The notes under the pieces were generated by a model. The model did no database searches and was not told where the DNA came from. It worked only from the letters and a program-made list of their open reading frames with translations. Shown here one piece after another: positions 1 through 7,530 of a DNA stretch of 64,000 nucleotides. Positions within the stretch are counted from its first letter, which is position 1, and the number at the start of each line of letters is the position of its first letter. Origin of the DNA: Peribacillus sp. FSL P2-0133. GTDB taxonomy: Bacteria > Bacillota > Bacilli > Bacillales > DSM-1321. The position numbers and the translations under genes were made by a program. The stretch is from assembly GCF_037975445.1 (NCBI RefSeq), contig NZ_CP150254.1, positions 5,144,001 to 5,208,000 of the forward strand. Reading direction: 5' to 3'.

Positions 1-524
1 ATCGAACCTCTTTCCAATTCTTCGGCGGCGGCCACTTTGCCCGTCCCCGGTTCATTCACCAGACCGCCTGGCCTAATGATGGAATAATTTAAATCGCTTT
101 GTAACAACGCCCTATCCGCATAATGCTTGGCCACATAATACGGTTTGATGGCTTCATTCCAGTTTTCGCGATTATTGGCCTGAAAAGCACTCACCATGAT
201 GAATCGGTTGATTCCCAAGTTTTCTGCCGCTTCGATCGTTTTAACAGCACCATCCAAATCAATCAACAGTGTTTGATCAGCACCAGTGCTTCCTCCGGAT
301 CCTGCTGTAAACACGATGGCATCGCAGCCTTTTGCCGCATTCGTAATCTCTTCCACCGATCCGGTTAAGCTCACGACGACAGATTCAATTCCATTTTTCT
401 CTAAATGCCTACTTTGTTCTTCTTTACGAACCATTGCCCGTACACTATGTTCCGGGCTATCTTTTAATAAATCTACAAGATATTTACCGATCTGCCCATT
501 TGCCCCAACTACGAATACTTTCAT
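1..524 (-). CDS. NAD(P)-binding SDR-family (YhfK-like) oxidoreductase/epimerase, 3' part missing
   Basis: The minus strand reads from an ATG at 524 preceded by GGGAG, and stays open to the window edge, so about 174 N-terminal residues are seen and the C-terminus is cut off. The start MKVFVVGANGQIGRYLVDLL carries the glycine-rich Rossmann motif GxxGxxG. YVAKHYAD further on looks like the YxxxK segment, followed by IIRPGGL. This is the pattern of atypical SDR NAD(P)H-binding proteins such as B. subtilis YhfK. Substrate is unknown. It is divergent from the small ORF at 709. Family assignment is firm, function is not. Confidence 0.8.
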   Translation of the reverse strand, partial: MKVFVVGANGQIGKYLVDLLKDSPEHSVRAMVRKEEQSRHLEKNGIESVVVSLTGSVEEITNAAKGCDAIVFTAGSGGSTGADQTLLIDLDGAVKTIEAAENLGINRFIMVSAFQANNRENWNEAIKPYYVAKHYADRALLQSDLNYSIIRPGGLVNEPGTGKVAAAEELERGS

Positions 525-634
525 AAAGGTCAGCTCCCATAATGGTTAGTTTGGTTTCCATTCAAATTATTTCATGGACTCAGAACATTATCAAACAATC
601 AGCCCGCCGAGTCATCTTTAACATTGGAAATAGT

Positions 635-663
635 TTGGCAACCACCCTTATATATTTTATAAT
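635..663 (+). promoter_or_regulatory. SigA promoter upstream of the 30-aa ORF
   Basis: TTGGCA at 635-640 and TATAAT at 658-663 are separated by exactly 17 nt, close to the SigA consensus. Transcription would begin near 670, 40 nt before the ATG at 709. Confidence 0.75.
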
Positions 664-682
664 AAGAACAATACGTGTTCTT
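664..682. promoter_or_regulatory. Inverted repeat over the start point, candidate operator
   Basis: AAGAACA (664-670) and TGTTCTT (676-682) form a perfect 7-bp inverted repeat with a 5-nt centre, directly after the -10 box. The position fits a repressor operator. The half-site spacing (GAAC-N7-GTTC) differs from the B. subtilis LexA box (GAAC-N4-GTTC), so the regulator is unknown. A 5' mRNA hairpin is the alternative. Confidence 0.45.
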
Positions 683-708
683 CAGGGACACAACGGGGAG
701 GTGTAAAG

Positions 709-801
709 ATGGCAATAAGAATGTTAATGCCACCTTCTGCAGCATCTCATGCAAAGCCTAGTATTGGAGGCGATACTTTGCATGGGGTTGAATTAAGCTA
801 A
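709..801 (+). CDS. Predicted 30-aa peptide with strong expression signals
   Basis: ATG at 709 follows GGGGAGGTG with a 5-nt spacer, and the frame closes with TAA at 799-801. The peptide begins MAIRMLMPPSAASHAKP and ends HGVELS. It has no membrane segment or signal peptide and no Cys. I do not recognise it. The reason for calling it is the combination of a consensus promoter, an operator-like palindrome and a strong ribosome binding site. It may be a leader peptide for the gene at 884, since no clear terminator separates them, or a free-standing small protein. Confidence 0.5.
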   Translation: MAIRMLMPPSAASHAKPSIGGDTLHGVELS

Positions 802-883
802 ACTTAATCGCCCGCCTTATCATTTCTAATATTCGGCTTTGCACCTTATTTCATTCTTAAAAAAGAATAAGGGGCTGGCAGAA

Positions 884-1147
884 ATGAAATATGTAAAAGC
901 GACGGCCGTTTTGCCTGAAAAGCTGATCGTTGAAATTCAAAAGTATGTGCAAGGTGAAACCATATATATCCCTAAACCTGAAAAGGCCCATCACAAATGG
1001 GGAACCCGTTCGGGATCAAGGGAATTGATCGATGACCGAAATGCATCTATAAAATATGCATTCAAAGACGGTCATACCATCCATCAATTAGCAGAGGAAT
1101 ATTTTCTCTCCGCGGAAACCATCAAGAAAATCGTTTATTCCAAATAG
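884..1147 (+). CDS. CD3324-like small helix-turn-helix protein
   Basis: An 87-aa protein starting MKYVKATAVLPEKLI at ATG 884, with GGGGCTGGCAGAA just upstream; an in-frame earlier start at 839 lacks an SD. The middle contains a basic GTRSGSRELIDDRN segment, and the C-terminus (HQLAEEYFLSAETIKKIVY) reads as a helix-turn-helix recognition unit. This resembles the CD3324/Mor-activator-like family of small DNA-binding proteins common in Firmicutes. Targets are unknown. It is downstream of the 30-aa ORF and could be cotranscribed with it. Confidence 0.7.
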   Translation: MKYVKATAVLPEKLIVEIQKYVQGETIYIPKPEKAHHKWGTRSGSRELIDDRNASIKYAFKDGHTIHQLAEEYFLSAETIKKIVYSK

Positions 1148-1299
1148 GATTGCATGAGTAGCACTGATAATGATATCAGTGCTATTTGTATGCCGAGTAT
1201 GTTTCTTAGTCGTTTTCCCCCTTTTAATGAGGATGCATTTTCTGTAAAGTAAATAAAAACGTAATATGTATCGCAGCAACAGAAACAGGAGTGAAGAAA

Positions 1300-1935
1300 A
1301 TGGAACCTTTTATCAGGAGCGTGCAGTATAACTTCATAAAATCCCAAACACAGATTCTCATAAATGGACACGCGACGGCCAACGATAAGGATGTAATCAA
1401 CACCCTGAAGACAGTCGCCAAAGAACGAGTATTAAGCTTATTCAGTGCCTTGAGCGAAGAGCAAAAACAACTGCTGGATCCAGTAGATACCATTAAAGAT
1501 CCCGCACAAGCCGAAGTCTTTCTCTTACAGGTAAAGCCATTTGTAATCCCATTTAAAGAAGTAACCGAAAAAACGATAAAAAAATTATTTCCTAAAGCAA
1601 AGAAATTAAAAGCCCCTTTGTTGGAAAACATTGATTTGAGAGAGATTTCATACTTGGGATGGGATGATGTCGGTTCCGGAAAGAAATTCATCATTGCACC
1701 CCATCATAATAAACTCACCGGATTGCATGGAACCATTAAACCTGCCAACAAAAAAGGGATCTGTGCCATATGCAGCCGCTTTGAAGAAGTAGGGATGTTC
1801 ATGTCTGAAACAAAAGGAACCGTCCAAGGGACATTCATAAAAAAAGGTAATTATATTTGTCTGGACAGTATGAAATGCAACCAGAACGTAACGACTTTGG
1901 ATAAAATGACCGACCTAATCGAGCGGCTGAAATAA
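1300..1935 (+). CDS. FusB/FusC-type elongation factor G-binding protein
   Basis: This 211-aa protein matches the FusB family, which binds EF-G and frees it from stalled post-translocation ribosomes; some members give fusidic acid resistance. The N-terminal half is helical. The C-terminal half carries four cysteines as CAIC and CLDSMKC, the treble-clef zinc finger typical of the family. ATG 1300 is preferred over the in-frame GTG at 1291 because AGGAGTGA (1287-1294) sits at proper distance from 1300 and overlaps 1291. Chromosomal Bacillus homologues are usually annotated as EF-G-binding proteins; whether this one protects from the drug cannot be read from sequence. Confidence 0.85.
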   Translation: MEPFIRSVQYNFIKSQTQILINGHATANDKDVINTLKTVAKERVLSLFSALSEEQKQLLDPVDTIKDPAQAEVFLLQVKPFVIPFKEVTEKTIKKLFPKAKKLKAPLLENIDLREISYLGWDDVGSGKKFIIAPHHNKLTGLHGTIKPANKKGICAICSRFEEVGMFMSETKGTVQGTFIKKGNYICLDSMKCNQNVTTLDKMTDLIERLK

Positions 1936-1943
1936 TTAGGAAA

Positions 1944-1978
1944 AGCAATCCTTCAATGGCGAAGGATTGCTTTTTTGT
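1944..1978 (+). terminator. Rho-independent terminator after the EF-G-binding protein gene
   Basis: An 11-bp perfect stem (AGCAATCCTTC) with a 6-nt loop is followed by a run of T. Confidence 0.9.
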
Positions 1979-2020
1979 TTTTGTCAAGCACCGAAGCCGT
2001 CAGTTAAAAAAATTCTCATT

Positions 2021-2049
2021 TTGTCCTGCTTATGGAATTCAAGTATAAT
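2021..2049 (+). promoter_or_regulatory. SigA promoter for the MEDS gene
   Basis: TTGTCC (2021-2026) and TATAAT (2044-2049) are 17 nt apart, ending about 30 nt before the proposed TTG start at 2081. Confidence 0.7.
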
Positions 2050-2080
2050 TGAAGCGATACATGAAAGAAGGAATGATATA

Positions 2081-2650
2081 TTGAAAAGCAAAATGAATCA
2101 GTTGTTTGAAGACAAAAAAAACGTTCATGTGCTGTATTCCTATAATGAAATGGAAAATTATATTAAACAAGTTTTGAATTTTATCCAAGAGGGCATCGCA
2201 GCGGGAGATTATGTCATTCTTATTGAAAATGACCGTATTTACCCCATCATTCATAAAGAACTGAGCACTCGGTATACGAAAGATCAAATGGAGTTCATTC
2301 ACTTTGTGAACAACTTCGATTTCTATTGTTCAAGCGGCAGTTATCATCCTCCTGCAATCGAAGAATACTTTAATAAAACGGTACAGCCCTATGTGGAAAA
2401 TAAAATCTCTTTCCGATCATGGGCACATGTTGAATGGGCAACCATGGAAGAACCGCTGCATATCATAGAGGATTTTGAGAGAACAGTAGATGAAGCTGTA
2501 AACCTGCTGTCGTTTCCATTAATTTGTGCGTACAAAGGTGAGAGGATGCCAGACTACCTGAAAACCATATTGTTGGAAACACATCCTTATGTTCTAAAAG
2601 ACGATGATATCATCATCTGTGAACAATACTTGCCATCTAGTTTGAAATAA
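2081..2650 (+). CDS. MEDS-domain sensory protein
   Basis: The 189-aa product resembles MEDS (methanogen/methylotroph DcmR sensory) domain proteins: a RecA-like fold with a VLYSYNEMENYIKQVLNFI start and a GDYVILIENDRIYP strand. The stand-alone form occurs widely in Bacillus, sometimes tied to signalling or anti-sigma modules. I choose TTG 2081 because AGAAGGA precedes it at 8-9 nt and the promoter ends at 2049; longer frames would start before the promoter. No catalytic residues can be named. The ligand is unknown. Confidence 0.7.
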   Translation: MKSKMNQLFEDKKNVHVLYSYNEMENYIKQVLNFIQEGIAAGDYVILIENDRIYPIIHKELSTRYTKDQMEFIHFVNNFDFYCSSGSYHPPAIEEYFNKTVQPYVENKISFRSWAHVEWATMEEPLHIIEDFERTVDEAVNLLSFPLICAYKGERMPDYLKTILLETHPYVLKDDDIIICEQYLPSSLK

Positions 2651-2652
2651 TA

Positions 2653-2690
2653 AACAACACGCTTATGAATTCTCCTAAGCGTGTTGTTTT
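2653..2690. terminator. Terminator between MEDS gene and the convergent deaminase gene
   Basis: AACAACACGCTTA pairs with TAAGCGTGTTGTT across a 10-nt loop, followed by TTTT. A/T-rich flanks on both sides suggest it serves both convergent genes. Confidence 0.85.
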
Positions 2691-2702
2691 CCGTTGCATT
2701 TA

Positions 2703-3128
2703 TCATGAATCCCTCGTGTATTTATACGGCAGCAGTTCACCGATTTTCGTCTTTACCGTTTCCCCATTAACATTCAGTATGACAAAGCACTCTTTTGCAT
2801 AATCTGAGATTAATTCCCGACACATCCCACACGGGCTAACCACTTTTAAAGCTCTGTCTTCATCATCGGAATAGGGATGCTTAACCGCCACGATGGTATC
2901 GAATCCCTTTTCCCCGTCCGATATCGCCTTGCCGATCGCAATGGCTTCTGCACATACGGTAACCCGGCCAATATATGCTTCAATATGTACGGCAGCAACG
3001 GTTTTTCCTGAACTCGTTTTTAATGCAGCGCCAACATGATGCCTATTTTCCTCGTAAAGATCCCTAATTTTTGCACTTGCAGCTTCTATTAAATCACGAT
3101 CCGACTCGTTCAATGGATAAGTTTTGAT
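2703..3128 (-). CDS. bsr: Blasticidin-S-deaminase-like cytidine deaminase, probable AUC start
   Basis: A zinc-dependent deaminase of the cytidine deaminase superfamily. VCAEAIA supplies the Cys ligand and catalytic Glu, and PCGMCREL the two further Cys ligands. From memory the sequence aligns without gaps to Bacillus cereus blasticidin-S deaminase (Bsr), sharing HHVGAA, HIEAYIGRVTVCAEAIAIG and VVSPCGMCRELISDYA, so it may deaminate blasticidin S or another modified cytosine nucleoside. No ATG, GTG or TTG lies at a usable distance from the strong AAGGAGG. The first TTG is at 3113, about 20 nt away and lacking the first five family residues. The codon matching the Bsr initiator is ATC at 3128, 7 nt from the SD, giving (M)KTYPLNESD. 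The gene call is solid, the start is inferred. Confidence 0.8.
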   Translation of the reverse strand: MKTYPLNESDRDLIEAASAKIRDLYEENRHHVGAALKTSSGKTVAAVHIEAYIGRVTVCAEAIAIGKAISDGEKGFDTIVAVKHPYSDDEDRALKVVSPCGMCRELISDYAKECFVILNVNGETVKTKIGELLPYKYTRDS

Positions 3129-3156
3129 GATTGGACCTCCTTCTCTTCTAATATAT

Positions 3157-4305
3157 TCATTCAGGGATTTTTTTTAACGCTTCTAAAGCCAATAAGCGGA
3201 AATAAGAAGCAGCTGGAAAAAGTGCCGTTTCATCTACTATAAACTTAGGATGATGCAGGTCATATGGACCGCCCGACCCTATCATTACAAAAGCACCTGG
3301 TATTTTTTCTTGGTAAAAAGCGAAGTCTTCCCCTATTGAGCTAGCTTCCAAGGTTTTTGTCGTGTAACCTGCTGAGTCTCCAACCTGAAGCGCCAAATCT
3401 GCCCATTCAGGCGTATTATCAACTGATGGCGGGCCAGGATGCCATGATAGTTCAACATTTGCATCGAAAGTTTCACCTATACCGTGCAGGACTTGTTTCA
3501 TACGTTTCTGGATGAATTCTCGTTGAGTTTTACTGAAGGTGCGGACGGTTCCTTCCAAATATGCACTATCCGGGATAACATTCCACGTTGAACCGCTATG
3601 AATTTGAGTGATGCTCAAAACCGCGGACTCTTTTGGTGCCACATTGCGGCTGATGATGGTTTGCAACGTTGAGATAATATGTCCTGTTATGATAATAGGA
3701 TCATTTCCCTCTTCCGGTTTGGCCGCGTGTGAGCCAGTTGCTTTAACATGCACTTCAAAGCGATCGACTCCCGCTGTCAGTGCGCCATGTTTTGTCCCTA
3801 ACTCCCCAACTTGCAATGTCGGATCATTATGAAGGCCAAAAATCACATCCACATCTTCCAGCACACCGGTTTCCATTAAAGCACTTGCTCCATGTCCCGT
3901 TTCCTCCGCAGGTTGAAAAATCAAGCGAATCGTTCCGGAAAGATCTCTTTCTTCTTTTTTTAATAAAAAAGCAGTCCCCAAAATGACGGAAGTGTGAAAA
4001 TCATGACCACATGCATGCATCACGCCGATGTGCCTTGAAGGAAAATCCACCTCAGATTGCTCTAAAATTGGTAAAGCATCAATATCGGAGCGAAGTGCTA
4101 TCGTAGGACCCGGCTTACTCCCTTTTATCTCAGCTACGACACCAGTTTTCAATGGGAAATCAAGTATCTTAATATCTTGAGATTGAAGCGCTTCTTTAAT
4201 TTTTTTAGTCGTTTCAAATTCTTGGTTTGATAATTCAGGTGTCATATGAAGATCGCGTCTGAATTCCAATAAATAATTTTCCAATTCTACATTGCTTATG
4301 GTCAA
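3157..4305 (-). CDS. yxeP: M20-family amidohydrolase, YxeP-like N-acetylcysteine deacetylase
   Basis: A 382-aa M20D amidohydrolase. Metal-binding motifs are visible: HACGHDFHT near residue 97, QPAEETGHGA near 133, and a terminal DLHHPKF histidine. In B. subtilis YxeP removes acetate from N-acetylcysteine in the last step of S-(2-succino)cysteine salvage. Here the gene is divergent from the other yxe genes, whereas in B. subtilis it lies inside yxeKLMNOPQ. Start is TTG 4305 with AAGGAG upstream at about 11 nt; no better ATG is in frame. An ordinary amino-acid deacetylase is possible, but the context favours YxeP. Confidence 0.85.
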   Translation of the reverse strand: MTISNVELENYLLEFRRDLHMTPELSNQEFETTKKIKEALQSQDIKILDFPLKTGVVAEIKGSKPGPTIALRSDIDALPILEQSEVDFPSRHIGVMHACGHDFHTSVILGTAFLLKKEERDLSGTIRLIFQPAEETGHGASALMETGVLEDVDVIFGLHNDPTLQVGELGTKHGALTAGVDRFEVHVKATGSHAAKPEEGNDPIIITGHIISTLQTIISRNVAPKESAVLSITQIHSGSTWNVIPDSAYLEGTVRTFSKTQREFIQKRMKQVLHGIGETFDANVELSWHPGPPSVDNTPEWADLALQVGDSAGYTTKTLEASSIGEDFAFYQEKIPGAFVMIGSGGPYDLHHPKFIVDETALFPAASYFRLLALEALKKIPE

Positions 4306-4332
4306 CGGTTGTCCATCTCCTTAAAAATCCGA

Positions 4333-4360
4333 ATAGTAAAGAACGAAAGCTAATAGCCAA
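4333..4360 (-). promoter_or_regulatory. Candidate promoter of yxeP
   Basis: On the minus strand TTGGCT (4360-4355) and TACTAT (4338-4333) are spaced by 16 nt, about 30 nt before the TTG start. Confidence 0.5.
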
Positions 4361-4380
4361 GGAATATCAAGTGAAACAGC

Positions 4381-4401
4381 TATCAAATAAGCTATTTGAT
4401 A
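4381..4401. promoter_or_regulatory. Perfect 9-3-9 palindrome in the yxeP/yxeK intergenic region
   Basis: TATCAAATA and TATTTGATA flank a 3-nt centre, a 21-bp perfect inverted repeat just upstream of the candidate yxeP -35. It looks like a dimeric-repressor operator. The 437-bp intergenic region also holds AGAAC-GA-GTTCT (4411-4422) and ATATTC-C-GAATAT (4480-4492). The last lies 6 nt before a TTGACA at 4499-4504, which has a weak -10 (TACCAT, 4523-4528). In B. subtilis this operon is under CymR; I cannot assign any of these sites to CymR with confidence. Confidence 0.45.
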
Positions 4402-4596
4402 AACGTGTAAAGAACGAGTTCTAATTTAGGTCGCATCCTGAGCATCATAACAATGAATTCCCGGAAATGATAAGTGTGTATATTCCGAATATTTAACATT
4501 GACAATTTATTATATAAGATGCTACCATTTGATTTAATTTCTATATTATATTAACGTATCAATCCAAAAAAGGATTCAATTTCTATAGTAGAAAAC

Positions 4597-4695
4597 AAGT
4601 AAGGATATATATAGTCGGAAGGAACCCTCTTCTAAACTGGAAGGGGTTTTATTTCAGCATTAATTCATAGTAAACCAGTAAGGATATTTATATTA
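4597..4695 (+). promoter_or_regulatory. yxeK leader with repeated GTAAGGATAT motif and attenuator-like hairpin
   Basis: GTAAGGATAT occurs at 4599-4608 and again at 4678-4687, exactly 79 nt apart, each followed by an A/T run. Between them AACCCTCTTC (4623-4632) can pair imperfectly with GGAAGGGGTT (4639-4648), followed by TTATTT, resembling a weak intrinsic terminator. No T-box or S-box core is present. It may be an attenuator or the end of a short transcript. Confidence 0.35.
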
Positions 4696-4742
4696 TAAAT
4701 CCCCTGCGTTTAAAAGTGAAGACATAAAGGAGCAATTGACGC

Positions 4743-6071
4743 ATGAAAAAGAAAACAGTAAAGCTTGGTGTATTTTTGGCCGGAACAGGACATCACGTTG
4801 CTTCCTGGAGACATCCTAACGCCAATCCGAAAGCTAATATGAGCATCGATTATTTTAAAGGGTTGGCCCAGACTGCCGAAAAAGGTTTATTTGATTTATT
4901 ATTTTTGGCAGATAGTTTGTCAGTTGCAAAGGACTCGCATCCTAATATTCTGACTCGATTCGAGCCATTGACCTTGTTATCTTATCTAGCCTCGGCGACT
5001 TCCAATATTGGTTTGGTTTCAACGGCCTCCACCACTTACGAAGAACCCTTTAATGTGGCTAGGAAATTTGCTTCTTTAGACCATATTACCTCCGGCCGCG
5101 CTGGCTGGAACGTAGTCACAACGTCCCTTGCCTCTACTGCAGTAAACTTCAATAAATCAGAACATTTAGAACATGGTCTCCGTTATAAAAGGGCGACTGA
5201 ATTTGTTGAAGTTACCAAGAAATTGTGGGACTCATGGGAAGACGATACATTGGTCATCGATAAAGAAACAGGCCAATTCATTGATGAAAGCAAGTTTCAT
5301 GAAATCAATCATCAAGGTGAGTTTTTCAATGTAAAAGGACCATTAAATATTTCCCGCTCCCCTCAGGGGCATCCGGTCATTGTACAAGCAGGCTCTTCTG
5401 GCGCTGGGCAATTGCTTGCAGCAAAGCACGCAGAGATTGTCTTTACTGCCCAGGAGAACAAGGAGGACGCGATCTCATTTTACCATGAGTTAAAAGGTCA
5501 ATTGGCCGCTTTTAATCGGGAGAAAAGCAGCTTGAGCATCATGCCAGGTTTGTTCCCGATTGTGGGACAGACCGAGAAGGAAGCCCAAGAAAAGTACGAG
5601 GCATTGCAGGAGCTGATCATTCCCGAAATAGGATTGGCTGTTATGGGAAGGTATTTTGGAAATGTGGATTTTTCGAACATCCCTTTGGATACTCCGTTTG
5701 CTGATATTTCGCTACCAGAACATGTAGATGGCATCCAAAGTAAATATGATTTGATCGTTAAACGGGCGATCAATGAAAATTTGACGTTACGTCAGACATA
5801 TCAGTGGGTTGCCGGATCACGTGGACATCATATAGCAATTGGAACACCAACGCAGATTGCGGATAAGATTGAAGATTGGGTGAATGGAGATGCGGCTGAC
5901 GGCTTTAATATCATGCCAGCCCTCTTGCCTGATTCTTTAACGGATTTTGTAGAACTTGTTGTCCCTGAACTGCAATCGAAAGGAATTTTCCGTACTAAAT
6001 ATGAAAGTAACACATTACGAGGGAACCTTGGCCTGGATAAACCGGCCAACCAATATTCCCATAAGCTTTAA
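4743..6071 (+). CDS. yxeK: FMN-dependent monooxygenase of N-acetyl-S-(2-succino)cysteine, YxeK
   Basis: A 442-aa NtaA/SnaA/SoxA-type luciferase-like monooxygenase. It opens KLGVFLAGTGHHVASWRHP, a family-typical N-terminus, and carries TSGRAGWNVVTTS and PVIVQAGSSGAG for FMN binding. In B. subtilis YxeK uses reduced flavin and oxygen to split N-acetyl-S-(2-succino)cysteine into N-acetylcysteine and oxaloacetate. ATG 4743 follows AAAGGAG by 10 nt. It is the first gene of a plus-strand operon yxeKLMNOQ. Length and neighbours match B. subtilis, so the specific role is likely; a related sulfur-compound monooxygenase is the alternative. Confidence 0.88.
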   Translation: MKKKTVKLGVFLAGTGHHVASWRHPNANPKANMSIDYFKGLAQTAEKGLFDLLFLADSLSVAKDSHPNILTRFEPLTLLSYLASATSNIGLVSTASTTYEEPFNVARKFASLDHITSGRAGWNVVTTSLASTAVNFNKSEHLEHGLRYKRATEFVEVTKKLWDSWEDDTLVIDKETGQFIDESKFHEINHQGEFFNVKGPLNISRSPQGHPVIVQAGSSGAGQLLAAKHAEIVFTAQENKEDAISFYHELKGQLAAFNREKSSLSIMPGLFPIVGQTEKEAQEKYEALQELIIPEIGLAVMGRYFGNVDFSNIPLDTPFADISLPEHVDGIQSKYDLIVKRAINENLTLRQTYQWVAGSRGHHIAIGTPTQIADKIEDWVNGDAADGFNIMPALLPDSLTDFVELVVPELQSKGIFRTKYESNTLRGNLGLDKPANQYSHKL

Positions 6072-6152
6072 ACACCTTACACCTGGCTGATCTCATAGAC
6101 AGAATCACCGAACCGAAGAGGAATTAACTAGATAGAGTATAGGAGGCGCAAG

Positions 6153-6686
6153 ATGAGTCAAATATTTCGTGAAGTACGTGTAGAAGATGTGGATAAATTC
6201 CTCCAATTAACATTGGATGCTTATGCGAGTATAAGAGAGTTGGATATTCACTTCTCTGCGGCAACCGCCACGAGAGAGGAAGCGATTAAGCATATATCAG
6301 AAAATCAGGTATATGTTCTGGAGGAAAATGGGACATTTATTTCGACCGTTTCGATTCGGTTACCTTGGGGCCCTAATCCTGGCCCGCTCGTATTGCCACA
6401 CATAGGCTGGTTCGCTACAAACCCTGCATATAAGCGTCAAGGCATAGGGAAAAAAGTTCTGTCATGGCTCGAAGAAGAAATTTTGAAGAAGCAATTGAGA
6501 GCCCCCGCGGTTACGCTCGGAACCGCGGATAATCATCCATGGCTAAAGGAAATGTACGAAAAAAGTGGATTTGAAGAGATCGGGCAAAAAGATTTAGGCA
6601 AAGGTCATCTCACAATATATTTAAGGAAAATCTTGCATCCGGGACAATATCAAGCTTGGACTGAAAAACATAATCAAACCATTTAA
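6153..6686 (+). CDS. yxeL: GNAT N-acetyltransferase, YxeL (acetylates S-(2-succino)cysteine)
   Basis: A 177-aa GNAT enzyme. The acetyl-CoA loop is seen as YKRQGIGKKV (R/Q-x-x-G-x-G), preceded by the strand HIGWFATNP. The B. subtilis counterpart acetylates the amino group of S-(2-succino)cysteine, the first cytoplasmic step before YxeK. ATG 6153 is 7 nt after AGGAGG. It sits 81 nt after yxeK and 19 nt before yxeM. Confidence 0.85.
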   Translation: MSQIFREVRVEDVDKFLQLTLDAYASIRELDIHFSAATATREEAIKHISENQVYVLEENGTFISTVSIRLPWGPNPGPLVLPHIGWFATNPAYKRQGIGKKVLSWLEEEILKKQLRAPAVTLGTADNHPWLKEMYEKSGFEEIGQKDLGKGHLTIYLRKILHPGQYQAWTEKHNQTI

Positions 6687-6705
6687 TAATAGGAGGAAAA
6701 TAACG

Positions 6706-7506
6706 ATGAAAAAAATTCTTTCCCTTGGAATCTCTTTACTTTTCATATTAGTACTTGCGGCATGTGGCAATTCAAAACAAGAGAATGCTGCCAATGATTC
6801 CGAACAAAAAACAATTAAAGTGGGGTCCACTGGCCAAAGCTATCCAAATGGTTATCAAGAGGATGGTAAATTAATAGGTTTTGACGTAGAACTTACAGAA
6901 CTCATCGCCAAGAATTTAGGTTACAAGGTAGAGTGGGTCACTTCTGATTTCAGTGGGATAATGGGGCAATTGGGATCAGGTAAATTGGACACCGTTGCGA
7001 ATGCCGTTGCTATAACACCAGAACGCCAAGAGCAATTTAATTTTACAGAGCCATATAGCTATTATGGTGCACAAATTGTATCAAGCACAAAAAACGATGA
7101 TATTAAAAGTTTGGCTGATCTTAAAGGCAAAACCGTTTCCGGTGTGCTGGGGTCTAATAACGTCACAAACCTAGAAAAGTATGATAAAAATGGCGATATC
7201 AAAATACGAACCTATGAAACCCGGGATGGCGCGATGCAAGATGCCATTAACAACCGTGTAGATGGATATATCAATTCCCGCCCAATCCTGGTTGCAGAAA
7301 TAAAGAAAAATGATCTTCCGTTAAAGCTAGTCGGTGATCCAGTGGCCTATGAAAATGTAGGGTATCCATTTACCAAAACAGAAAAAGGCAAAAAATTAAA
7401 TGATGAATTCACGACAGAAATCAAAAAACTTAAAGAAGATGGTACATTAGCGAAGCTGTCCAATAAATATTTTGGTGAAGACATCACCAAGAATTCCGGC
7501 GAATAA
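6706..7506 (+). CDS. yxeM: Amino-acid ABC transporter substrate-binding lipoprotein YxeM
   Basis: A 266-aa family-3 solute-binding protein. The N-terminal signal ends in a lipobox LAAC with Cys20 as lipidation site, so the protein is anchored outside the membrane. The SBP-3 signature is visible as GFDVELTELIAKNLGY, and the hinge segment as LADLKGKTVSGVLGS. With YxeN and YxeO it should import a cystine-like or succinylated cysteine compound. ATG 6706 is preceded by AGGAGG. Confidence 0.9.
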   Translation: MKKILSLGISLLFILVLAACGNSKQENAANDSEQKTIKVGSTGQSYPNGYQEDGKLIGFDVELTELIAKNLGYKVEWVTSDFSGIMGQLGSGKLDTVANAVAITPERQEQFNFTEPYSYYGAQIVSSTKNDDIKSLADLKGKTVSGVLGSNNVTNLEKYDKNGDIKIRTYETRDGAMQDAINNRVDGYINSRPILVAEIKKNDLPLKLVGDPVAYENVGYPFTKTEKGKKLNDEFTTEIKKLKEDGTLAKLSNKYFGEDITKNSGE

Positions 7507-7530
7507 GCATAGCGGAGGTTTTAAAGCATT

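Noticed and set aside
664..682. LexA (SOS) box
   Set aside because: The GAAC and GTTC arms are 7 nt apart; the Bacillus LexA site needs 4.
2703..3113. Deaminase gene starting at TTG 3113
   Set aside because: The TTG is about 20 nt from the strong SD and would remove conserved N-terminal residues; kept only as an alternative.
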